A stretch of DNA of 38,116 nt from CAYXVF01 sp964468125 (GTDB lineage Bacteria; Myxococcota; XYA12-FULL-58-9; CAYXVF01), in NCBI GenBank assembly GCA_964468125.1, contig CAYXVF010000060.1:1-38116 (forward strand). The letters run 5' to 3'. A program made the position numbers and the translations under genes. Shown in pieces: positions 37,101-38,116 of the stretch. The stretch's first letter is position 1. Every line of letters begins with the position of its first letter. The notes below the pieces were generated by a model. The model did not search any database, was not told the DNA's origin, and was given only the letters and a program-made list of their open reading frames with translations.

Positions 37101-38116
37101 GTCCCGTTGAAGTTCAGTGTCCCATCGAAAGGGTAGAAGGAGGCATTGATATCGAATTTGATCGTCGTACCGCCCTCGACGTCTACCGTCGCGCCGGACC
37201 CGATCTCGAGGAAGCCCCGGAGCACAATCGGAACGTCGTTGCCCCATACCCCCGAGGAGTCCACACGCCCACCGTTGACCAGCACGGCGAGAAAACCGGT
37301 TCCCTGCGGGTCCTCGTAGAGGTTCGGGGCGGTGAAACCTGCGTCTGGTCGGCGGCCGATGAAGCCCATGCGTTCCGCATGCACGTTCGCGATCGCATAG
37401 TTGCCGTTGTTTCGAAACGTGCACCCCTGCACGGAAAGGCGTCCTGCATCGCTCAATCCCGCGACGCCGCTGAGCGCGTTGTCCGCAAAGAGCGTCCGAT
37501 GGATTTCAATGGTTGTCGCGGCGGTGTCGCCGTCTACCGAGGACGCGTAGTACCCGCTCGCCGCGCTGCGCTCGAAGATGCTGTCCTCGATGGTGACGTT
37601 CGACGCGACGTCGTAGCGCACCCAGACCATACCTTGGCCCCCTCGACCGCCATAGCGGAAGCGGGTCCAATCGACGTTGAGATTGGCGGGTGTGCTCAGC
37701 GTCGAGTTGTTGTTGACGGCGATGTAGTACCAGGGGGTTTCAGTGTCTGGAGTCGTAGCGTCGTCGTCTCCATTCGTATCTCCGCCGTAGCTGTCGTCGT
37801 AAACCGACGTGAAAACGATCTCGTTTCCCTCCTCGCCGCTGAGGTTGAAGGTGTGGTCGATGACGTAGAACCCACCCGCCGGAGTGAGCTTGACCACCGT
37901 CCCGGGAGCGATCGACGTCGTTCCGTTGCCGCCGAGATTGAAATAGCCGTTCACGACCAGCGCTCCGCCGACGTTTTCTCCGAGGGTTCGAGTGCCGGCG
38001 TCGAGAGTACCGCCGGTGATCTCCATCGCGAGAAAATCCGTGTCGGGTCCGCTGTTCTGAAAAGTATTGCCCACGAAGGCGGCAGCATCGTCGATCCGCA
38101 GGTTTCGGATCGCGTA
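19184..38116 (-). CDS. Giant modular surface protein with C13 caspase-like domains (5' end outside the window)
   Basis: The window holds the last 6310 residues; the frame is open at the edge and the first repeat is already under way, so the start lies beyond. In order: seven beta-helix repeats with Asp-rich GGDTNGD loops (to about 33075); two PKD-like domains (33000-32420); an IPT/TIG-like domain; a YVTN-type beta-propeller (32150-31095); SbsA-like Ig domains; five Fn3 domains opening with FAGI-like motifs (30395-28745); Ig domains; a C13 peptidase domain (27580-26815); many Ig-like domains; TSP3-like DxDxDG repeats and PPC domain 1 (24205-23645); Ig domains; a second, degenerate C13 domain (22895-22165); TSP3, PPC 2 and a carboxypeptidase-regulatory-like domain (21540-20745); TSP3; four Fn3-like domains; and a MYXO-CTERM-like tail. 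The composition is acidic and Cys-poor, as in calcium-binding exoproteins. It is probably anchored at the cell surface as an adhesin or self-processing protein. The exact role is unknown. Confidence 0.93.
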   Translation of the reverse strand, partial: YAIRNLRIDDAAAFVGNTFQNSGPDTDFLAMEITGGTLDAGTRTLGENVGGALVVNGYFNLGGNGTTSIAPGTVVKLTPAGGFYVIDHTFNLSGEEGNEIVFTSVYDDSYGGDTNGDDDATTPDTETPWYYIAVNNNSTLSTPANLNVDWTRFRYGGRGGQGMVWVRYDVASNVTIEDSIFERSAASGYYASSVDGDTAATTIEIHRTLFADNALSGVAGLSDAGRLSVQGCTFRNNGNYAIANVHAERMGFIGRRPDAGFTAPNLYEDPQGTGFLAVLVNGGRVDSSGVWGNDVPIVLRGFLEIGSGATVDVEGGTTIKFDINASFYPFDGTLNFNGTSDDPILVTSIRDDSGGDSNGDGDATAPSPGDWLYIYLNNDNTATADAQVNFRMTHTTVRFGGRSVGAVWSRFDPTYVTIEDSRIEDSATAGLYVSNAVTGGSEKRINVRRTVFEDNAGAGIDFANSGRASVQGSTFRDNGGWAIDRLGLNRLVFMGRLPSGDPETSAPNTFVNTSGSTARAALRVTSYNPQTVSGTWPNDAPIVIATATQIQQGAVIEIDPGAVVKFDGSNSQIYVVDGEFHANGGANPGEEVVFTSILDDDYGGDTNGDGAATDPLIDDGYWAYIYLNDNNTSSTVNDVRASFTHSLIRFGGSTNGAVVVRYEPTWLTLDDTIVEHSATNGIQALSSSTTGDSRIIIRNSTFRDNALSGIDFQNSGKASVQGSSFVDNGDYAINNLHLNRLAFMGRLPTGDPGGPAAPNTFSNTDGSSDHLAIRVAADAGSTVSGTWPNDAPIVIDGTPTIYSNAVIDVEPGAIFKFQDTGAYLYVQDGVLNVNGGGTEETRVVFTSLLDDTIGGDTNADDDATSPFRGSWRALYFNNNNTPSTPANGVIRNADFRWGGAAGDGNVALRFEPTNVLFEDSTFRESASGGVYVTSQGGEGSEKRLQFHRCTFRDNQGPGIELANSGKLSIQGSDFGDNGNYAIFGASINRLNFIGRLPDGDSGFTAPNTFSNGDSSADFLGIHVDEGDAANSGPWPNDAPIVWRVTGNIVGNAKIDLEPGIIIKFVNPGDWLYVVDGILNAIGTGTGDAQKIVFTSIQDDTAGGDTNGDDGATEGLAGQWDAIYFNNNNTASTPALGTFRYAELRYGGNQSSGMIQIRNDPTFVTIEDTLIEHSASEGVDLLSTGGTEAAPRVALRRVTIRDTADSGVLIRSNDWKLLEDVSIADTGSYAIDGLRPGNESMLQNPSFPGSDRFRAIRLIGGSVASGASTRIVNHGVPWVFGSSYTVNDGADIVFEANTIVKMEGSFLNIQGDVDFESSPGNEIIFTSALDDAAGGDSNGDGPSTPAPADWQYVDLSGIDTLPASIHDVILRYGGSSFNAMFYSQGTQDLVMERVRLEQSGNSAMRMESNGTLEVRNSQFLNNAEHGIWQTNGSPVTIESSVFGGNTGFSLYQLHPTNVDDIVSGNTWDTARPGINLRGGTVPDGFVVPNVGVPLIVDGAFSAGGSLEISPGVTFKVASNQQVRAFGPVRADANGAASIVFTSYADDLAGGDSNADPTPPTAGDWHSFRLFSGEAVLRNVVFRYSGTDPNYGALSFEGASPITVEDVQFSSNARGIFCNQPAAASIAGSTFTGNDIGIYLSNCSDPVIGGTLANRNSFVGNATFAIQNVTAPDVNARNNYWGSRDGPTHPGNPGGDGDPVSDNVDYGTFVTVTADAGDDVSVTEEESASLDGTRSFDPDGLEVTYLWSQVAGTPVTLSSNTAAQPSFLAPSLTVDEVLTFQLVVSAASVTSVPDTVDVTVVPINDPPTANAGPDRTTLENEVTFLVGGGSDINDDALVAYSWSQVSGPAVALNDSGQATAWFRAPEVGSDTPLTFALVVTDEEGADSSPDSVVITVTPGSASRVVGTVSGDANGFDYLAGVDEVVIGETVTLEGTGLDSVTSVRVNGRFQAYDGDNTELTFPVAPGTPAGPMNLELNGIPVPEADDLQVLELGVVANTSDTVSIIDAASGAALHSVTVTPSTPDFGFSPVDISPSGKLAVVGRSRTGSPNEIGSEINLITGTVDSEVSIDAIRRLTAFDFLDDRRVVFADSCFAGVGVVDFDSGSVVANLQLGPQSFANADVAAVPGSELVFVPLPGFDEVSVLTFDGTSLNELDRIDWSATPGGGNRPISVAASPDGRFVLVANADSASVSTIEITGPTSYTVRPTTIPVAGTPYVVRFSEGSDLAAVAVDGGALDGDDSLLVLRAAVDPEPLGAVDGLTFTAFFDTDATGGCTAAAGTDAKNTVAMLQVSYDGQRIFLGRGGRTSSTEYAEIRLPNEFPAVDAVVTDRTTVLTTEGIAVQPGGTVDSIPPTLVAARLDDGDGLIEIGAGDWISLIYSEPISTGTLAGSLATSGTLSALVAQLGSFDSLGTLSASASTLSVSDRRVTITLGGAVSGSLEPGGLFTPLAGSIDDAAGNVLSDTTPIEVSGSFTGPFDPTYVASQGADNNTIVLTFSVPMLGTGAATSPSSYEITYSPGLSLGVSSVNVISGTRFELSTDAPLFVGTEYAVVIRPGVVDQVNGLNANPERSETTFVAVDRDAPSFAGLTSAIDAASVSQADGAVLLSWGPASDNDTATGSIRYRIYWSNAVSDPFASGFLDTVEGVTTATVTGLVSGQSYRFGVRAEDTAGNREQNTVTRTVTPSDGLAPTWNGPVGVTSVRNTFAGGTLAITYGRATDISSNPVLGSSVSYNVYVSPGLGSLYNTVYANIGELDEFEITGLTDGIPYLVAVRAVDAAGNEEDNDVALTETPTFDATPPTFAGITSALDAGTDGRTVTVSWDPAAESSSPPIRYRLFYTDVDPTADLSALLFNEGATPGAEPARVIDNIDGTSRNVGNLNAGTTYWFGVRARDGAFNFDGNTAFRTASPSPDTDPPVFAGIQSAVATGTFAQVRVTWDEAVDAKSPPVRYQLFYADVEAELFDQVRETRNASARQWVSPSLTPNVTHFFAVRACDARDNCTTNAERLSAVPLLDTTAPTFAGITVGQPGASNTVDLFWGAATEELSPPVLYEVFISDTEATLFDQTPVLANGASRTCASGVTAQFCATEFAGAPLENGVEYWFGVRAVDQAGNNSLNTERDPATPEDTVAPTISNLTIQPNPATVGDVVRIGFTVSEVLGADPAVELETTDAGTTVAAVLASKSGLDYVYEYGVTGQEDEGTRPITIRAVDQASNSETLNDTVLLDFTRDLTAPIVSFVSPKADDVVNQGRPTITVDLTDPEGTTEPTGIDCSTIELFVDNQRVFQGCTAFDSIIETGWLQPNADGADRLAYTPPVSAPLATGVHSVEIRVRDFDGNAAAPSVITFNVVPPDRLVINPSAVQLTALESQVFTVSWDRSTDGCVWSSQAAGGPTTPSVGPETTYQPSTNTPAGRYQLSVTCTDIGATRTATATIDVLNLLAVEPFRPTLSPGDEITFRAVSDLSGGTYSWQLSGGGTLTAGVTEQEIRFTAGLIPGNDFIITVTDTSNNVTASTPIQILPDGYDLGKAIIVAGGTRADHLWPDTRNLSEYAYEVLRSRGLSDERIYFLSQPGERDIDDDGFAEVDAEASLSALDGLEYAVTTWAQQDAESDSPLFIYLVDHGGTGSMWLNDANGSGVADGPGEILTVETLQGYLDTLPSSRPVTVFYEACKAGSFIAPLAGPNRVLLTSAGNENATIAVDGNISLSQYFFSAIASGRSVGESLGLASAAMTVVSAQIPRLDDDGDGAPNGSADGLVAEVTYLGFPFSGDRLGLEIAAVSARNASEGPVTTGDRARVEARVEGPAEITTVYALLVAPDYVPAPPSDPFETPEIELDLPRVTLELDEDSGLYVGFSDTLTLAGDYRFLVYASDVEERQALPRLATLAIENAPPALVTSVPANGQQGVPVNQSLTFVLEDDEDGVDRNATQLLIDGVDVTDEVNFSGTQERLTVFYEVTPANEWPPGTTVNILLRSADAGNPPISAAYPVVFTTPGALFTRNHTPARNAAGVAGNTSISVEVFDPSGFGIDPSSLSMRVNGSTVGAFIQPCEGTAFLECFRLVYSPPLTFADGETVDVEIRAADLDARAMPTDRYQLFIGPPLGLDTEAPMLTEIEPADGAQGVSLSTTVRFVVEDDLAVNPSSLRAATSAASGSQSYASGDGNLVCSADLVLQARRFECVLTPRIGFQAGDIVTVRIDASDQAGNAMPQAVSSFTVPNDTRPPSYTVTSPVVRTGAPSLGLIGENVPVNRPIEVRVTDFESGVDLSTLRMSVNGAPVSPTVSGVPSSALMRWAGPFDYGTRYEVVVDATDLAGNAMATGRFSYVTDPGLLVVSASPLPNASGISVDTRVSLTVQSQGDRVVDLDSVRLRVASGDVVPVQTGTPSNLVLDYQPPTSFAYGSTVQVSLDLRDERGNAIPTYRFEFDTVQDVTPPRVTNQSPAPDATGVSADSTVSFSVVDDEAGVRERSIEAIVDGDFYSDEDPGFATSAIAGGFRVTITPPVNAFASGDEILVAVTASDTAGNESQSAYTFRIGNEGDEPEITIVAPSCPSSTFPGGDPVGVPTQSQLAADISDVGAGVDLDSVRLELDLGSPFDLSNVRLNGDGRDVRASARPGLLANTTYSFTVFASDLSASGNPTSASLSFTTTDEVDGDGDQMPDDYEVCFFDEGAAALASGDADDDGATNLQEYRDGTNPRNPNDVISTTPDEFEVDDQRSLARTITPSGAEQVHNFHQANDPDWVRFTTVAGQAYRVATSALQGRSDTILSVQDEAGNTIAFNNDSDPSGASEVIFSVPEDAIELTYYALVQPTSPDGFGAFTGYTLGVYQDSVPPAVSEARPEDGATLVSVTPIVSATIVDDNSGVDPTSVDILIDGNSCGPTFEPTTGAASCTPTEPLAVGSHIATFLATDVAGNRAEARTIFTISDFAIDPSSVRVLAGAAPVTFTVSGGTEPIRWEATGGILRVSDLDGRDAEFTPGAVAGLFEVSATDASGQRRDTARIEIAPVLSITPALLNLAAGESAELTANGTGPYLWSAPEALSLSDDSGASVTVTAATTPGAYSVTVTDEGTGNSATATVSVVTSKIGEVVLLAASAVDLPEDARAIRRNAESAYRALVRRGFSRDRIHFYSDDPGADFDGDGNGVADDIDGTLDVASLNRVFRDVLPSRLDGSSPLTLVYVGGRSGPVGLDLGQGERFRYDDLATSLDGLTNTPGLSNLRVILDTDRTGDVHASLRGRERIVITSTESDELANFAADGQRSFSFAFWNRIFLGESIGEAYSTARGTLQVFGDDQTPRLEDDGDGTPDGKGDGALAQVTYIGEPGLGNDGAPIVTRVTEDLVLDGGTNATLFAEVSSSLPLASVTATVIPPELSGDAPLVLTLGDTGSRYEASFPGFARGGVYRVIYLATDIQERVSRPVESTVTTAGPYVDNLYPAPDSVGAATNSRVYFSVRDASAGLDLGTLSVTIDGVGASCAGQGDYPRENEQPSYDDDPRAEYVECVPANGFSPSQVVPVTLDIENVNGVALSTVAYSFVVTDENDIDADGLPEDFQDFLGEGRKPGEDVDGDSVLNGDEFTGGLNPIEITGEDAFEDDDTFGRATAIGAVGPTAVVQRHTFHDRGDRDWVSFQCEPRVFYEIATRELEARADTVIDFTLPDGTTVIRTNDDYALTGGESRIFASCPRPGVYAFRITSFDPEVFGPSTGYTLTVSRSEAPIGSVFGAVEDGTTGAPITSAFIVLDIGIDTLETRPFPDGAYLIDAPPGSRYVLSVTAPGYRELVIDDIEVLANSFVAQPLILDPDGIGFVDTDMDGLPDAYEEEVGLDPNDPSDASLDPDVDGRTTFEEYLGKTNPFVSNAPSAVVFKTPSDGGDALAPLTVTVFNSVDPDGDPVGYDFELSSDDGLTTLDQSDTVESGPQGESSWVAAAALSDGTFYRVRASATDGVFRSPTTEIRVRIVLSGQPPPIPVLFAPEDGSTVRTPVPSLEVVTVSDLDGDATSYDFEVYSDAGLTDRVAQVVGVLESPGRTEWQIAPPLSDLNTYFWRARALDATGLVSEWSAPFSFQIDLSNAPPPEPVITSPASDGEIFTVNPPTIVFTGVQSDIDGESVTYRVQIDADPAFQSGLLQVAENIVVNADGEGRFTPSGLLTPNLTYYVRVAGNDGLGFGDAAERSFSVAEGAGAAVPSLLRPTNLAGVSSLTPELVAATLPASFGELRYEFEVYADLALEDVVATSPGVEGSGDEVSWTVTEALTGGEVYYWRVRTLDAAGNPGGWSEVGAFFVDVGVADGGCACDDSEGPGLWCLLLALGMIQMLLRRRRSWR
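19187..19288 (-). other. MYXO-CTERM-like C-terminal sorting signal
   Basis: The last 34 residues of the giant protein have the three-part form of MYXO-CTERM: a Cys-containing Gly-rich motif (GGCACDD), one hydrophobic helix (GLWCLLLALGMIQMLL) and a cluster of arginines (RRRRSWR). In Myxococcota such tails are cut at or near the Cys by myxosortases and direct proteins to the cell surface. This is a good lineage marker. The Cys codons are at 19274-19276 and 19280-19282. Confidence 0.85.
20745..21540 (-). other. TSP3-like repeats, PPC domain 2 and carboxypeptidase-regulatory-like domain
   Basis: The second TSP3-PPC pair reads DIDADGLPEDFQDFLG, EDVDGDSVLNGDEFTGGLNP, then DAFEDDDTFGRATAIG, FHDRGDRDWVSFQCEP, LEARADTVIDFTLPDG and TGYTLTVSRSE. 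It is followed by a prealbumin-like domain (GSVFGAVEDGTTGAPITSAF, PPGSRYVLSVTAPGYRELVI) as found in carboxypeptidase-regulatory and TonB-associated domains. A further TSP3-like block (DTDMDGLPDAYEEEVGLDP) follows at about 20600-20740. Confidence 0.72.
22165..22895 (-). other. Degenerate C13-like domain (pseudo-peptidase)
   Basis: A second copy of the caspase-like module aligns with the first: GEVVLLAASAVDL, AYRALVRRGFSRDRIHFYS, LTLVYVGGRSG, LRVILDTDRTGDVHA, VITSTESDELA, and the same closing loop PRLEDDGDGTPDGKGDG with VTYIGEP. At the catalytic His position of LVDHGG there is Val (LVYVGG, 22601-22603). At the Cys position of YEACKAG there is Asp (LDTDRTG, 22466-22468). Both catalytic residues are therefore lost while fold-forming residues persist, pointing to a structural or regulatory role. 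Confidence 0.8.
23645..24205 (-). other. TSP3-like repeats and PPC domain 1
   Basis: Asp-rich repeats (DGDGDQMPDDYE, DADDDGATNLQEYRDGTNP) typical of thrombospondin type 3-like calcium sites are followed by a bacterial pre-peptidase C-terminal (PPC) domain. The latter reads DEFEVDDQRSLART, NFHQANDPDWVRFTTVAGQ, YRVATSALQGRSDTILSV and GYTLGVY. PPC domains are usual in secreted proteases and are often trimmed after export. The same pair recurs at 21015-21540. Confidence 0.75.
26815..27580 (-). other. Caspase-like C13 (legumain-type) peptidase domain, apparently active
   Basis: Inside the giant protein, about 255 residues read as a clan CD fold: GKAIIVAGGT at the first strand, YAYEVLRSRGLSDERIYFLS, then FIYLVDHGGTGS with the catalytic His (27266-27268), and VTVFYEACKAGSF with the catalytic Cys (27119-27121), 49 residues later. 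EACxAGS is close to the legumain EACESGS motif. The domain closes with an acidic loop (PRLDDDGDGAPNGSADG) and VTYLGFP. C13 enzymes cut after Asn or Asp, and relatives act as transpeptidases. Self-cleavage of the giant chain is a reasonable inference. Confidence 0.82.
31095..32150 (-). other. YVTN-type beta-propeller domain of the giant protein
   Basis: About 350 residues with repeated blade motifs: VANTSDTVSIIDAASGAALH, DISPSGKLAVVGRS, FDFLDDRRVVFADS, VAASPDGRFVLVANADSASV and VSYDGQRIFLGRGG. The pattern xxSPDGxxxxVAN followed by xxVSxID is that of 40-residue YVTN/Lgt-like propellers found in surface proteins of archaea and bacteria. It lies between an IPT/TIG-like domain and SbsA-like Ig domains. 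It is probably a ligand- or matrix-binding platform. Confidence 0.7.
33075..38116 (-). repeat. Seven protein-coding repeats of about 250 residues (beta-helix plus Asp-rich loop)
   Basis: Within the giant gene, each unit encodes NYAIxNL, then FMGRLPxGD with APNTF, WPNDAPIVI, a strand pair IDxEPGAxxKF, the loop DDxxGGDTNGDxxAT, FNNNNTxSTP, FRYGG and a run of right-handed beta-helix rungs (VTIEDSxFExSA, FRDNxxSGI). The Asp-rich loops lie near 37785, 37050, 36310, 35555, 34810, 34115 and 33475, giving periods of about 740 bases that shorten to 640 at the C-terminal side. The two C-terminal units lack GRLP and APNTF, so they are the most diverged. The loops resemble EF-hand-like or TSP3-like calcium sites; binding is inferred. 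Confidence 0.88.

Noticed and set aside
33075..38116. Possible CRISPR-like or non-coding repeat array because of regular spacing
   Set aside because: Period, in-frame conservation and third-position variation show protein-coding repeats.

Overview
The window is GC-rich and densely coded. It most likely comes from a member of the Myxococcota (deltaproteobacterial lineage). The evidence is a giant secreted protein ending in a MYXO-CTERM-like sorting tail, a sigma-54 activator with a non-standard sensor domain, and a lipoprotein combining TPR and CsgG/FlgT-like domains. A run of exactly 100 N (13861-13960) shows that this is a draft scaffold, so order and distance across that point are assumed by the assembly. 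I see no rRNA, tRNA, CRISPR array, insertion sequence or phage gene.

Left part (1-6011): formate-tetrahydrofolate ligase (minus strand, cut by the window edge) is divergent from a plus-strand row of a beta-CASP metallo-beta-lactamase-fold RNase, an NhaA-type Na+/H+ antiporter and an AtoE-type short-chain fatty acid transporter. A degenerate receiver-domain remnant overlaps the end of the last gene on the other strand.

Envelope-stress block (6274-10055): pspA and a roughly 14-helix membrane protein form a 4-base-overlapping minus-strand operon. It starts at a good sigma-54 promoter (GG-N10-GC, 8433-8448) and ends at a 13-bp perfect hairpin (6320-6358). A sigma-54 enhancer-binding protein with an unrecognised N-terminal domain is divergent from it. 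This looks like a self-contained Psp-like response whose effector and sensor differ from PspBC/PspF.

Decay point and middle genes (10057-17305): a creD pseudogene carries a +1 frameshift and lacks its 5' end. It meets, head to head, the 3' end of an unrelated plus-strand gene, as if a deletion had removed a divergent promoter region. Next come a fungal-type saccharopine dehydrogenase, a CPBP-family intramembrane protease co-transcribed with a TetR regulator broken by the gap, two unrecognised genes (one with a glycine-zipper membrane segment), and a plus-strand trio: a small membrane protein, a sterol desaturase/fatty acid hydroxylase family enzyme and a 4-helix membrane protein. A four-copy 11-bp tandem repeat (17302-17345) lies between the convergent stop codons.

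Right half (17343-38116): a two-gene minus-strand operon. The upstream gene encodes at least 6310 residues of a giant modular surface protein. It has seven beta-helix repeats with Asp-rich loops, PKD-like domains, a beta-propeller, Ig and Fn3 domains, a caspase-like C13 peptidase domain with His and Cys in place, a second C13-like domain that has lost both, TSP3-like and PPC modules, and a MYXO-CTERM-like tail. The downstream gene overlaps it by ATGA and encodes a TPR lipoprotein flanked by CsgG/FlgT-like domains. The pairing of a giant, possibly self-processing surface protein with an envelope lipoprotein is the strongest candidate for an undescribed system here. No gene-free stretch exceeds about 300 bases; the largest is the gap and its right flank (13861-14122), where I see no confident gene.
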